The notes: a model not told the origin generated them from the sequence alone. Positions 17,392-26,600 are shown, counted from the first letter of the stretch. The stretch: DNA of 64,000 bases from JBQTIQ01 sp052387955 (GCA_052387955.1 JBQTIQ010000023.1:1-64000), one strand, 5' to 3'. A program made the numbers and translations.

Positions 17392-18591
17392 TCAACTCAG
17401 CCGTTCGATGATGGTGGCGTTGGCCAGGCCGCCGCCTTCGCACATCGTCAACAGGCCGTAGCGGCCCTCGACCCGTTCGAGCTCGTTGACCAGCGTGGCC
17501 AGCAGCTTGGTGCCCGATGCCCCCAACGGATGGCCGAGGGCGATGGCGCCGCCGTTGGGGTTGACCCGACCCATGTCCGGGTGGAACTCGCGCTCCCAGG
17601 CCAGCACCACCGAGGCGAAGGCCTCGTTGATCTCGGTCACGTCGATCTCGTCGAGTGAGAGCCCGGCCCGGGCCAGGACCTTCTCGGTGGCCGGGATCGG
17701 GCCGGTGAGCATGGTCACGGGGTCGACGCCGGCGAGAGCGAACGCCACCAGCCGGGCCCGTGGGCGCAGCCCGAGCTCAGCCGCCTTGGCCTCGCTCATG
17801 ATCAGGGCCGCCGAGGCGCCGTCGGTGATCTGCGACGAGTTGCCGGCGGTCACCTTCCCGTCACTGCGGAACGCCGGCTTCAGGTTGGACAGCGCCTCGA
17901 TCGAGGTGTCGTCGCGGATGCCCTCGTCGGCCGTCACCGGGGCCCCGACCTCGAGGGCCCGGCGCGTCGTCCGGTCGAGGTGGCGCTCGGGCACGGCAAC
18001 GATCTCGTGGTCGAAGCGGCCCTCGTCGCGAGCATTGGCGGCGCGCTGGTGGCTGCGCAGGGCATAGGCGTCGAGGTCGTCGCGGGACAGGCCCCACTTG
18101 TCCGCCACCATCTCGGCCGAGACCCCCTGGGGCACGATGCCGCCGACGTCGGCGTACCGGCCGAGCGTCCGGGGCCCGAAGGGCATGCCGTAGGAGCCGT
18201 CGCCGACGCTGGCGCCCATCGGTACCAGGGTCATCACCTCGACACCACCGGCGATGGCGACGTCGTAGGCGCCGGCCATCACGCCCTGGGCCGCGAAATG
18301 GACCGACTGCTGCGACGACCCGCACTGACGGTCGACCGTCGTTGCCGGGACCGACTCGGGGAAGCCGGCAGCCAGGACCGCGTTGCGGCCGACGTTGATC
18401 GACTGGGCGCCGGCCTGCATGACGCAGCCCAGGATGACGTCGTCGACCAGGGCGGGATCGAGACCGCTACGGGCCATCAGAGCCTGGAGAACCTCTCCGG
18501 CCAGGTCGGCGGGATGCCAACCGGACAGCTGCCCGTTGCGCTTGCCCCCGGCCGTACGCACCGCATCCACGATCACCGCGGAGTGGACCAT
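17392..18591 (-). CDS. acetyl-CoA acetyltransferase / thiolase
   Basis: A 399-residue thiolase that condenses two acyl-CoA units or cleaves 3-ketoacyl-CoA. It has the acyl-accepting Cys90 (TVDRQCGSSQQ), the NEAFA motif, the catalytic His in GGAIALGHPLGASG and the base Cys in TMCEGGGLANA. Length and motifs are standard. It is divergent from the acyl-CoA synthetase at 18851 across a 259-bp gap, which fits a joint role in fatty-acid metabolism. Substrate chain length cannot be judged from sequence. Confidence 0.92.
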   Translation of the reverse strand: MVHSAVIVDAVRTAGGKRNGQLSGWHPADLAGEVLQALMARSGLDPALVDDVILGCVMQAGAQSINVGRNAVLAAGFPESVPATTVDRQCGSSQQSVHFAAQGVMAGAYDVAIAGGVEVMTLVPMGASVGDGSYGMPFGPRTLGRYADVGGIVPQGVSAEMVADKWGLSRDDLDAYALRSHQRAANARDEGRFDHEIVAVPERHLDRTTRRALEVGAPVTADEGIRDDTSIEALSNLKPAFRSDGKVTAGNSSQITDGASAALIMSEAKAAELGLRPRARLVAFALAGVDPVTMLTGPIPATEKVLARAGLSLDEIDVTEINEAFASVVLAWEREFHPDMGRVNPNGGAIALGHPLGASGTKLLATLVNELERVEGRYGLLTMCEGGGLANATIIERLS

Positions 18592-18850
18592 CGAGCGACT
18601 CCTTCACGAATGCCGGCCCTGACCAGGGTAGGCCGAGGCCCATGGCTCGGGACCGCGCCAGCAGGACCGTCTGCCGGGTGACCGGGCGGGTTGTACCCGG
18701 GTAGGGCGACATCGACCAAGATGGGTGGCACCATCCCCGTCGTCCGGGGATCGGGGACATCTCGGCATCGTGCTCCCTCATCCGAGCGAGGGCACAGGTA
18801 CTCGGGGCCGCGTCGCCCGGGGATGACAGGCAGAGGCAACAGGGGGAGCA

Positions 18851-20644
18851 ATGGCAGCAGAGCAGGTCACCAGCGACGAGATCGCGTACGCCGTCACCGG
18901 CAAGACCGTGGCCAATCAGTTCCTGGAGACGGTGGCGGCCCACGGCGACCGCATCGCCCTTCGGGAGCGCGACGAGAACGGCTCCTGGTCGGAGTGGAGC
19001 TACGCCGGCTACGCCCAGGATGTTGCTGCCGCCGCCGGCGGGATGCGGGTGCTCGGCCTGCTGCCCGGTGAGCGGGTAGTGCTGATGCTGCGCAACGTCC
19101 CCGCGTTCCACATCATGGACATGGCCTCCGTCTTCGCCGGCGCCACCCCCATCTCGGTCTACAACTCGTCGTCGCCCGAGCAGATCGCCCACGTGGTGGC
19201 CCACTCCGGGGCGACGATGGCGGTGGTGGAGAACAGCGAGTTCGCCGACCGCTTCGCCGAGGTCGCCGGGCAGATGCCGGGGCTCAAGGACGTCGTGAAC
19301 CTCGAGACCGACGGTCTCGACCGGCTGTTCAACACGGCCACCTACGACCTGGAGGAGGGGGCGACGCAGGTCTACCCCAACACCCTGGCCACCATCATCT
19401 ACACGTCGGGTACGACCGGGCCGCCGAAGGGCGTCGCCCTCAGCCACTACAACATCACCTGGACCGGCGAGAGCCTCGTCCGCGCGCTCGAGGAGCGCGT
19501 CGACCTCGACGGGGCCCGACTGGTCTCCTACCTGCCCATGGCCCACATCGCCGAGCGGATGGTCGGCCACTACACCGCCATCCGCTTCGGCTGTGAGGTG
19601 TCGTGCTGCCCCGATCCCACCGGCCTGCGCGACTACCTGGCCGAGGTCAAGCCCAACCTGATCTTCGGCGTGCCCCGGGTGTGGGAGAAGATGGCCGCCC
19701 GGGTCAACGCCGTCATCGCCGAGGACCCCGACCGCAAGAGCAAGTTCGACGACGCCGTCGAGGCCGCCGTCCCGATCGCCCAGGCCAAGGCCTGGGACGA
19801 GGCCACCGAGGACCAGAACGGCATCTACGACTTCCTCGATGCCGTCGCCTTCGGGCCCCTCCGTGAGCGGGTGGGTGCCACCGACCTCAAGTTGGCGGTG
19901 AGCGGAGCGGCGGCGATCAGCCCCGAGCTGCTGCAGTGGTACCGGGCCGTCGGCATCCCGATGTCGGAGATCTATGGCATGTCGGAGTCGACCGGCCCGA
20001 TCGCCTGGGCCCCACACCGGATCAAACCGGGCACGGTCGGCCCCCCGATCCCGGGCTGCGAGGTCCGCCTGGCCGACGACGGCGAGATCCTGTTCCGGGG
20101 CGGGAACGTTTTCGTCGGCTACTTCGACGACCCCGAGCGCACGGCCGAGGTCATCGACCGCGAAGGCTGGATGCACACCGGCGATATCGGCGAGTTCGAC
20201 GACGAGGGCTACCTCAAGGTCATCGACCGCAAGAAGGAACTCCTCATCACCACCGGCGGCAAGAACATCAGCCCCGCCAACCTCGAGGCCGCCCTCAAGG
20301 CCATCCCGCTCGTCGGCCAGGCCTGCGCGGTCGGCGACCAACGGCCGTTCGTGACCGCGCTGGTCGTGCTCGATGTCGACGCCGCCCCAGGATGGGCGGC
20401 CGAGCACGGGATCGAGGATGCCTCGCTCGAGGCGCTGGCCCAGAACCCGGCGGTCGTCGAGGAGATCGAAGCGGCCGTGGCCACGGCGATGGAACCCTTC
20501 AGTAACGCAGAAAGGGTCAAGAAGGTGCTGGTGCTGGGGGAGGAATGGCTGCCTGACACCGAGGTGCTGACGCCGACATCGAAGCTGAAGCGGCGCGGCG
20601 TGCTGGCTCGCTACGCCAAGGAGATCGACTCGCTCTACGCATGA
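18851..20644 (+). CDS. long-chain acyl-CoA synthetase (AMP-forming)
   Basis: A 597-residue ANL-superfamily enzyme that activates fatty acids to acyl-CoA through an acyl-adenylate. The ATP loop YTSGTTGPPKG (about residues 185-195), the A5 motif YGMSESTGP and the A8/hinge region TGDIGEFDDEGYLKVIDRKK are intact. A C-terminal lysine is found in PTSKLKR. The layout follows the bacterial FadD15-like class with an N-terminal SWSEWSYAGYA. The ATG at 18851 follows GGGGGAGCA. It is divergently oriented to the thiolase; nothing else is visible in the 259 bp between them except presumed promoters. Confidence 0.92.
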   Translation: MAAEQVTSDEIAYAVTGKTVANQFLETVAAHGDRIALRERDENGSWSEWSYAGYAQDVAAAAGGMRVLGLLPGERVVLMLRNVPAFHIMDMASVFAGATPISVYNSSSPEQIAHVVAHSGATMAVVENSEFADRFAEVAGQMPGLKDVVNLETDGLDRLFNTATYDLEEGATQVYPNTLATIIYTSGTTGPPKGVALSHYNITWTGESLVRALEERVDLDGARLVSYLPMAHIAERMVGHYTAIRFGCEVSCCPDPTGLRDYLAEVKPNLIFGVPRVWEKMAARVNAVIAEDPDRKSKFDDAVEAAVPIAQAKAWDEATEDQNGIYDFLDAVAFGPLRERVGATDLKLAVSGAAAISPELLQWYRAVGIPMSEIYGMSESTGPIAWAPHRIKPGTVGPPIPGCEVRLADDGEILFRGGNVFVGYFDDPERTAEVIDREGWMHTGDIGEFDDEGYLKVIDRKKELLITTGGKNISPANLEAALKAIPLVGQACAVGDQRPFVTALVVLDVDAAPGWAAEHGIEDASLEALAQNPAVVEEIEAAVATAMEPFSNAERVKKVLVLGEEWLPDTEVLTPTSKLKRRGVLARYAKEIDSLYA

Positions 20645-20760
20645 CGCCGCGGGCGCCCGGTCCCGGTGCCCGTTGGGACCGGGCCGCCGGCACGGCATGA
20701 TCGTTGGGCTGTGAGACCCCCCTTCGTCCTCTTGGCGCGGTCGTGCCCCGGGTACCGGCC

Positions 20761-22410
20761 GTGAGCGCCACGCTCGTGGCCCGGGGTGTGACCCTCTCGC
20801 TCGGTCAACAGCTGGTGCTCGACGACGTCGGCGTCGTCGTGGCCGGCCGCAGCCGCATCGGCGTGACCGGCCCGAACGGCAGCGGCAAGAGCACCCTGCT
20901 GCGAGCCCTGGCCGGCCGGCAACAACTCGACGGGGGCACGGTGACGCTGGCGCCGCCGACGGCCACCGTCGGCTACCTGCCCCAGGAACCCGAACGCCGG
21001 CCGGGCGAGACCGTGCGGGCCGTGCTGGCGCGCCGTACCGGCGTGGGGGCCGCCTCGGACGAGCTCGACGCCGCCACCCAGGCCCTCTCGGTGCAGGCCG
21101 ACGGGGCCGATGACCGCTACGCGGAGGCCCTCGACCGCTGGCTTGCCCTCGGGGGCGCCGACCTCGACAGCCGCATCGGGCCACTGTGGGACGGGCTCGG
21201 CTTGTCCGGCGACGTGCTCGACCAGGATACGACCACCTTGTCGGGGGGACAGGCCGCCCGGGTGTCGCTGGCCGCCATCCTGCTGGCCCAGTTCGACGTC
21301 TTCCTGCTCGACGAGCCGACCAACGACCTCGACTTCGACGGCCTGGCCCGATTGGAGTCGTTCCTGGCCGGCCTGTCCGGCGGCGTCGTGATCGTGTCCC
21401 ACGACCGGGACTTCCTCGAGCGCACGGTCACGTCGGTGCTCGAGCTCGACGAGCACACCCATGGGGCGACGCTGTTCGATGGCGGGTGGACGGCGTTCCA
21501 GGAGGAGCGGGCAGTGGCGCGCCGCCACGCCGACGAGGCCTACGCCGGCTATCAGTCCCGCCGCTCGGGCCTCGAAGAGCGCGCCCGCCAACAACGCCAG
21601 TGGGCGGTGCAGGGGGTCAAGACGGCGCGCCGCAACCCCCGGGACAACGACAAGGCGCAACAGGGCTTCGTCCAGAACCGCACCGAGAAGCTGGCGGCGA
21701 AGGTACGGATCACCGAGAAGGCCCTCGACCGGCTCGACGTGCTCGACAAGCCCTGGGAAGGCTGGGACCTGCAGCTGTCGATCGCCGCCGCCCCCCGCTC
21801 GGGAGCCATGGTCGCTCGCCTCGAAGGGGCGGTCGTGGAACGGGGCGGCTTCCGGCTCGGGCCCGTCGACCTCGATATCGGCTGGGCCGAGCGCGTCGCT
21901 GTCCTCGGCCCCAACGGTGCCGGCAAGACCACGCTGCTCGGCGCCCTCCTGGGCCGGCTCCCGCTGGTCGAGGGCACCCAGCGGCTGGGGCCGGGAGTCA
22001 TCGTCGGCGAGGTCGACCAGGCCCGGGCCCGACTCTCGGAGGGCTGGTCGCTGCTGCAGGCCTTCATGCGCGAAGGGGGCGTCGATGTCCAACAGGAGGC
22101 CCGGTCGCTACTGGCCAAGTTCGGTCTCGACGCCGACCATGTCAACCGGCCGGCGGCGACGGTCTCACCGGGAGAACGGACCCGGGCGGTGCTCGCCCTG
22201 TTGATGGCCACCGGTGTCAACTGCCTGGTGCTCGACGAGCCGACCAACCATCTCGACCTGCCCGCCATCGAGCAGTTGGAGCAGGCCCTCGACTCCTACG
22301 ACGGCACGCTCCTGTTGGTGAGCCACGATCGCCGGCTCCTCGACGCCGTGCGCATCGACCGGACCGTGCGGCTGCCCCTGGGCGACGATCGACTGATGGG
22401 GAGAACATGA
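20761..22410 (+). CDS. ABC-F family ATPase
   Basis: A 549-residue soluble protein with two ABC ATPase domains and no membrane segment, the layout of ABC-F translation factors. Domain 1 has Walker A GPNGSGKST, signature LSGGQAARVSLA and Walker B FLLDEPTNDLDF. Domain 2 has GPNGAGKTT, a divergent signature VSPGERTRAVLALL and LVLDEPTNHLDL. The inter-domain linker is basic and helical (EERARQQRQWAVQGVKTARR). The start is taken as GTG 20761; the frame opens at 20704 without conserved sequence. The stop overlaps queF (ATGA). Whether it protects ribosomes from antibiotics or acts in translation is unknown. Confidence 0.88.
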   Translation: MSATLVARGVTLSLGQQLVLDDVGVVVAGRSRIGVTGPNGSGKSTLLRALAGRQQLDGGTVTLAPPTATVGYLPQEPERRPGETVRAVLARRTGVGAASDELDAATQALSVQADGADDRYAEALDRWLALGGADLDSRIGPLWDGLGLSGDVLDQDTTTLSGGQAARVSLAAILLAQFDVFLLDEPTNDLDFDGLARLESFLAGLSGGVVIVSHDRDFLERTVTSVLELDEHTHGATLFDGGWTAFQEERAVARRHADEAYAGYQSRRSGLEERARQQRQWAVQGVKTARRNPRDNDKAQQGFVQNRTEKLAAKVRITEKALDRLDVLDKPWEGWDLQLSIAAAPRSGAMVARLEGAVVERGGFRLGPVDLDIGWAERVAVLGPNGAGKTTLLGALLGRLPLVEGTQRLGPGVIVGEVDQARARLSEGWSLLQAFMREGGVDVQQEARSLLAKFGLDADHVNRPAATVSPGERTRAVLALLMATGVNCLVLDEPTNHLDLPAIEQLEQALDSYDGTLLLVSHDRRLLDAVRIDRTVRLPLGDDRLMGRT

Positions 22411-22841
22411 GCGATCTCACGAGCGGGGCCCCGACCGGCGACGACCTGAGCATCCTCGGCCGGCCGGTGCGTCATCCGGTCGAACGGCTGGAGACGTTCC
22501 CGGCGCCTGCGGGCTGCTCCCGGGTGCGGTTCAGCACCGACGAGCTGACGTCGGTGTGCCCGATCACCGGCCAGCCCGACTTCTCCTCGTTGGAGATCGA
22601 CTACGTCCCCGACCGGCGCTGCGTGGAGTCGAAGTCGCTCAAGCTCTACCTGTGGTCGTTCCGTGACCGGGCCGCGTTCGCCGAGCAGCTCGCGGTCGAC
22701 ATCGCCACCGAGGTGTACCGGGCGGCCGGGCCAACCCAGGTCCGGGTGACCGTCTCCCAGCACGTGCGCGGCGGCATCGCCCTTGAAGCCACCGCCGTGC
22801 TGCCGACCGAGGGACCCGGCCTGGTCGGACGAGAAACCTAG
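22407..22841 (+). CDS. queF: QueF, NADPH-dependent 7-cyano-7-deazaguanine reductase
   Basis: A 144-residue type I QueF that reduces the nitrile preQ0 to the amine preQ1 for queuosine in tRNA. The catalytic Cys is in SVCPITGQPDFSSL with the conserved Asp in PDF, and the NADPH site motif ESKSLKLYLWSFR is intact. The fold is the short unimodular form. ATG 22407 overlaps the ABC-F stop by 4 bp. The stop shares a CTAG with the stop of the convergent queE. Confidence 0.93.
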   Translation: MSDLTSGAPTGDDLSILGRPVRHPVERLETFPAPAGCSRVRFSTDELTSVCPITGQPDFSSLEIDYVPDRRCVESKSLKLYLWSFRDRAAFAEQLAVDIATEVYRAAGPTQVRVTVSQHVRGGIALEATAVLPTEGPGLVGRET

Positions 22842-23473
22842 GGAATCCCCAGGAACTTGTGGGTCTGGAGGCTCAGGTGCCATCGGGGGTGCGCCAGGCA
22901 GTAGCGCAACGCCATCTCCGTGTGGGCGTCCCGGTCGGGGCCGTCGAGGGGCTGGAGCGAGAACCGTCCGAAATCCAGGTGCTCGAAGCGCTCGGGCCCG
23001 GCGCCGGCCTGGGGATAGACCAGCTTGAGCTCGTCGCCGGCACGCACCACGAGATCGGCGCCGGCCTTGGGGCTGACGCACACCCAGTCGAGCCCGGCCG
23101 GCGCCGGCCGGGTGCCGTTCGTCTCGACCGCGACGGTCATCCCCTGGCGGTGGAAGGCGTCGACGAGGGCCTCGTCGAGCTGCAGCAGCGGCTCACCACC
23201 GGTGCACACGACGTAGGGCCGTAAATCGGCGGTGGACGGCCACGTGGCCCCGACGTGGGCGGCCAGCGCGTCGGCGGTGGCGAAGCTCCCCCCGCCGGGA
23301 CCGTCGGTACCGACGAAGTCGGTATCGCAGAACCGGCACACCGCGTTGGCCCGCTGCTGTTCGTGGCCGCTCCAGAGGTTGCACCCGGCGAAGCGGCAGA
23401 AGACGGCAGGACGGCCGGCGTGGGCGCCTTCGCCCTGCAACGTGTAGAAGACCTCCTTGACGCGGTAGCTCAC
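22838..23473 (-). CDS. queE: QueE, 7-carboxy-7-deazaguanine synthase (radical SAM)
   Basis: A 211-residue radical SAM enzyme that makes 7-carboxy-7-deazaguanine from 6-carboxytetrahydropterin. The N-terminus reads VKEVFYTLQGEGAHAG. The Fe-S cluster motif is the QueE-specific C-x14-C-x2-C (CNLWSG, then VCRFCDTDF) rather than C-x3-C-x2-C. CTGGEP and VETNGT are the usual SAM-binding segments. GTG 23473 gives a normal-length N-terminus; an ATG at 23587 would add 38 unconserved residues and overlap queC. It is downstream of queC on the same strand. queD and a GTP cyclohydrolase are not in the window. Confidence 0.92.
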   Translation of the reverse strand: MSYRVKEVFYTLQGEGAHAGRPAVFCRFAGCNLWSGHEQQRANAVCRFCDTDFVGTDGPGGGSFATADALAAHVGATWPSTADLRPYVVCTGGEPLLQLDEALVDAFHRQGMTVAVETNGTRPAPAGLDWVCVSPKAGADLVVRAGDELKLVYPQAGAGPERFEHLDFGRFSLQPLDGPDRDAHTEMALRYCLAHPRWHLSLQTHKFLGIP

Positions 23474-23546
23474 TGCTGCACCATCGCTGGCGCCAGCGAG
23501 CCCGGCGACGATGAGGCCCGGGGGCGCAGCCCCCGAGCAATCGGGG

Positions 23547-24251
23547 TCACGGGCGTTGTCCGGCGACGTAGCGGGTCGGGTCGTCACGGCCGGCCTCGGC
23601 GAAGCCTCGGGCCCGTAGCCGGCACGAGTCGCAGTGGGCGCAGGCGGCGCCGTCGTCGGCCGGGTCGTAGCAGCTGGTGGTCAGCCCGTAGTCGACGCCG
23701 AGGCCGGCGCCGGCTTGGATGATCTCGGCCTTGGTCATGGCGATGAGCGGGGCGTGGACCCGCAGCCGTCGTCCCTCCACCGCCGCCTTCGTCGCCAGGT
23801 TCGCCATCGTCTCGAAGGCGGCCACGTACTCGGGACGGCAGTCGGGATAGCCGCTGTAGTCGAGGGCGTTGACGCCGAGGAAGACGTCGGCCGAGCCCAG
23901 GACCTCGGCCCACGCCAGCGCGTAGGCCAGGAACACGGTGTTGCGGGCGGGAACGTAGGTGACCGGGATCGATCCGCCGGCGGGGCCGTCCTTGGGCACG
24001 TCGATGTCGGGGTCGGTGAGGGCCGACCCGCCGAAGGAGGCGAGGTCGATGTCGATGACCCGGTGCTCGGCCAGGCCGAGGTGCCCGACGACACGGCGGG
24101 CGGCGTCGAGCTCGACGGCATGGCGCTGCCCGTAGCGGAAGGACAGGGCGTGCACCCGGAAACCGTCGCGAGCCGCCATGGCCGCCACCGTGGCCGAGTC
24201 GAGGCCGCCGGAGAGCAGCACCACGGCGGGCTTGAGGGAGCCCGGTGCCAT
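23547..24251 (-). CDS. queC: QueC, 7-cyano-7-deazaguanine synthase
   Basis: A 234-residue ATP-dependent enzyme that converts 7-carboxy-7-deazaguanine to preQ0. It has the PP-loop LLSGGLDSATVAA near the N-terminus and PARNTVFLAYALAWAEV. A C-terminal zinc site has four cysteines (SCYDP, then CAHCDSCRLRARGF). The ATG at 24251 matches the family start; the frame is open to 24398. It is the first gene of a queC-queE unit that converges on queF, so the three local preQ1 steps are all present. Confidence 0.93.
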   Translation of the reverse strand: MAPGSLKPAVVLLSGGLDSATVAAMAARDGFRVHALSFRYGQRHAVELDAARRVVGHLGLAEHRVIDIDLASFGGSALTDPDIDVPKDGPAGGSIPVTYVPARNTVFLAYALAWAEVLGSADVFLGVNALDYSGYPDCRPEYVAAFETMANLATKAAVEGRRLRVHAPLIAMTKAEIIQAGAGLGVDYGLTTSCYDPADDGAACAHCDSCRLRARGFAEAGRDDPTRYVAGQRP

Positions 24252-24367
24252 CAGCGCTGGAGCGTACCGAGCGCGCTCTCTCGAGGGCCGCCCTCCGACC
24301 GTCCGTGGGGTGCGGATCAGCCGGTGGTGCCGTCGGCTGACACCAGGTGGACCCGTTGGCTGTCCGT

Positions 24368-24389
24368 CGTGCCCACGGTGGTGGGCACG
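24368..24389. promoter_or_regulatory. perfect inverted repeat between divergent queC and RHH genes
   Basis: CGTGCCCAC-GGTG-GTGGGCACG is a perfect 9-bp inverted repeat with a 4-nt spacer in the 251-bp gap between queC and the ribbon-helix-helix gene. It could be an operator or an RNA hairpin in a queC leader. I could not match a known preQ1 riboswitch here. Confidence 0.4.
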
Positions 24390-24502
24390 CAGTGGCACGA
24401 GGGACGGGCGCGGAAGAGGGTTCGCTGGGCAGCACGGACTTCCCGCGGATTTCTGCGCGCGCTATCCACCGCTTCGTCACACCCGCTCACTACGGTCGTC
24501 CC

Positions 24503-24730
24503 ATGGGCCGCCCGAAGATCTACGAGGAACCGAGAGTGGCCACGGCGATCCGGCTACCGACCTCGCTCCGTGACGAACTTCAGACGGTCGCGGCCGAGCG
24601 GGACGTTTCCGTCAACCTCCTCGTGACCCGAGCAGTGCTCGACTACCTGGGACGGCTGCCGTCGCTCAGCGATGCGCCGCGTGGACCGCGCCACGCTGAA
24701 CACCGCGCTGAAGTTGAGGCGGCGTCGTGA
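24503..24730 (+). CDS. ribbon-helix-helix DNA-binding protein
   Basis: A 75-residue protein with a CopG/Arc-type ribbon-helix-helix at residues about 12-50 (VATAIRLPTSLRDELQTVAA, then VSVNLLVTRAVLDYL). The start at ATG 24503 lies 6 nt after TACGGT, suggesting leaderless expression. The stop overlaps the methyltransferase GTG by 4 bp, so the two form one operon. It probably autoregulates that operon, as small RHH or C proteins do in some restriction-modification loci. Confidence 0.75.
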   Translation: MGRPKIYEEPRVATAIRLPTSLRDELQTVAAERDVSVNLLVTRAVLDYLGRLPSLSDAPRGPRHAEHRAEVEAAS

Positions 24731-26193
24731 CGACAGCCGCGGTCCCGGAGCCGCGGAACGGTCGCGTTCGTCGTCCCACCGCCACGGCTCGCTTTGGATC
24801 GTCGCGACGTGAGAGCCACGACGCCACCGCCTTCTACGAGCGCTTCGTTCCTCCGGAGCTCTCGAACGACACGACCGTCATCCGCCCGAAGAAGTTGGAC
24901 GTCATCTACCGGCATGACGCGCGTGACATGGGCAAGGTCGAGTCCAACTCCGTTGCGCTGGTTGTGACGTCGCCTCCCTACTTCGCAGGCAAGGAGTACG
25001 AGGAGAGCCTCGGTCACAACGGCGTCCCTGGGACCTACTTCGAGTACCTCGCCCTGCTCCACGATGTGTTCGAAGAGTGCAAGCGCGTGCTCGAGCCCGG
25101 CGGACGCATCGCGGTGAATATCGCGAACCTCGGCAGGCGGCCCTACCGATCGCTGGCCGGTGACGTCACCGAAACTCTTCAGGGTCTCGGCCTGCTGCTG
25201 CGAGGTGAGGTTGTCTGGTGGAAAGGGCGGGCGGCCGGCGGTTCCTGTGCGTGGGGGACCTTTCAGCGCCCGAGCAATCCAGTCCTCCGGGACGTGACCG
25301 AGCGGATCGTGATCGCCAGCAAGGGACGGTTCGACCGAGCGCTGAAGCCCGAGGAGCGCCTGGACCTCGATCTGCCCTCTACCGCGACCATCTCACGAGA
25401 CGAGTTCCTCGAGGCAACGACCGACTTGTGGGAGATCCCGCCCGAGAGCGCGACGCGCGTTCGTCATCCCGCGCCATTCCCGGTCGAACTACCGAAACGA
25501 CTGATCGACCTCTACACGTACGAGGGGGACGTCGTGCTCGATCCGTTCATGGGCTCAGGCACAACAGCCGTTGCGGCGTTGCGAACCGACAGGCATTACA
25601 TCGGGTTCGACACCGACAAGGCGTACGTCGACCGCGCCACCGAGCGCATCGAAGAGGAGACCGCTCGACTTCGTCGCCAAGCGTCATCGGCGACGGCGCC
25701 CTTCCGTGTCCAGCTCCCCGCCGTGTTGTCCGCCGATGAGAGCGAGGACTTCCAGGCGCGAGCGGTGCGCGAGGGCCGCCAGGCAAAGGACCTGGCGGGC
25801 ATCCTTCTCGACAGCTGCGGTTTCCTCGAGATCCGGCCCGACGTAAAGCTTGCTGGCCTCGGCATCGAGGTGAACTTCCTCGCCGTCGACCAAGCGGGGC
25901 AGGAGTGGGCCTTCGATATTTCCGGCGCGTTCACCTCGAGCCGCGCTGGTCTCAGGCGAACGGACACGTTGTGGAAGGCGCTCGGCAAGGCCGCCGTGCT
26001 GCACGAGGGCCGCGGAGATCTTCCGTTGGTCCTCCTGACGACTGACGCACCAGCACGTGGCAGCGCTGGCTACACCGCCCTGAATGTCCTCAAGGGCCCA
26101 GGCCGCCCTGTCTTTGATCTCGTCGAGTTGCTCAACACGGATGACCAGGAGCGGCTGCGGGCTTACGCACTGCGGGGTCACCCCGACCGGTGA
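24727..26193 (+). CDS. DNA (adenine-N6 or cytosine-N4) methyltransferase with C-terminal extension
   Basis: A 488-residue protein. Residues about 55-310 are a beta-class amino-methyltransferase: motif IV is VVTSPPYFAGKEY near residue 80, and the SAM-binding motif I comes later as VLDPFMGSGTTAVAAL near residue 270. The target-recognition region lies between. Residues about 330-488 are an extra domain with GLGIEVNFLAVDQ, then EWAFDISGAFTSSRAGLRR. Its E...D...D-x-S pattern recalls restriction-endonuclease-like folds, but the expected Lys is absent, so nuclease activity is speculative. GTG 24727 is coupled to the RHH gene. No separate endonuclease is nearby. It lies about 160 bp outside attL. Confidence 0.85.
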   Translation: MTTAAVPEPRNGRVRRPTATARFGSSRRESHDATAFYERFVPPELSNDTTVIRPKKLDVIYRHDARDMGKVESNSVALVVTSPPYFAGKEYEESLGHNGVPGTYFEYLALLHDVFEECKRVLEPGGRIAVNIANLGRRPYRSLAGDVTETLQGLGLLLRGEVVWWKGRAAGGSCAWGTFQRPSNPVLRDVTERIVIASKGRFDRALKPEERLDLDLPSTATISRDEFLEATTDLWEIPPESATRVRHPAPFPVELPKRLIDLYTYEGDVVLDPFMGSGTTAVAALRTDRHYIGFDTDKAYVDRATERIEEETARLRRQASSATAPFRVQLPAVLSADESEDFQARAVREGRQAKDLAGILLDSCGFLEIRPDVKLAGLGIEVNFLAVDQAGQEWAFDISGAFTSSRAGLRRTDTLWKALGKAAVLHEGRGDLPLVLLTTDAPARGSAGYTALNVLKGPGRPVFDLVELLNTDDQERLRAYALRGHPDR

Positions 26194-26355
26194 CATGCCG
26201 TCCGACAGGACCTCCCGCGAGCCAGGACCGCGTTCCGAACAGCTTCCTCGTCGTGCCATGTGTGCCACGTCAGAACATCGAGGTGCTGGTCGCGTGGGAG
26301 AGAACCTGGGAGAAAACGCCCAGCACTCGCTGCTGAAACAAGCCCCAGCGTGCGG

Positions 26356-26404
26356 TGGTGGAGACGATGGGACTCGAACCCACGACCCCCTGCTTGCAAA
26401 GCAG
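26356..26404. repeat. attL: 49-bp copy of the tRNA-Ala 3' end
   Basis: These 49 bases are identical to 48465-48513, covering CCA, the acceptor 3' strand, the T arm, the variable loop and the 3' side of the anticodon stem. The sequence departs immediately after (AACGGA here, GTGCTC in the complete tRNA), so this is not a functional tRNA gene. Confidence 0.95.
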
Positions 26405-26578
26405 AACGGAGGGCGTCTGCCTGGTGTCGAGGCGTGCCGTCGATTGCGGTCCAGTTCTGTCGAGTGGAGCGGTGTTTGGGCAGGTCGCAGGGGGTCTGTC
26501 GTCCTAACCAGGCAGGCCCAGTGATGTCTCGTGCGGTCGCGTGTCGGCTCGTCGTGCATTACTGCGCGCGTCGCAGGC

Positions 26579-26600
26579 GGCTACGTTCGCGGCTACGTCA
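26579..26600 (+). repeat. GGCTACGT repeats near attL (candidate integrase arm sites)
   Basis: GGCTACGTT at 26579 and GGCTACGTCA at 26591 are 12 bp apart in the same orientation. The same motif occurs upstream of the integrase near attR (48387 and 48401, and inverted at 48367). Paired sites near both ends fit arm-type binding by the integrase or Xis. Confidence 0.5.

Noticed and set aside
23255..24626. Open frames antisense to queE and queC
   Set aside because: They are antisense shadows of well-conserved enzymes.
22407..26193. A DNA 7-deazaguanine modification (dpd-like) system
   Set aside because: queC, queE and a DNA methyltransferase are close, but no DpdA-type transglycosylase or dpd partner genes are visible, and QueF points to tRNA queuosine.
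26356..26404. A second tRNA-Ala gene
   Set aside because: Only the 3' 49 bases are present. The 5' half, D arm and anticodon 5' stem are missing, so it is an attachment-site remnant.
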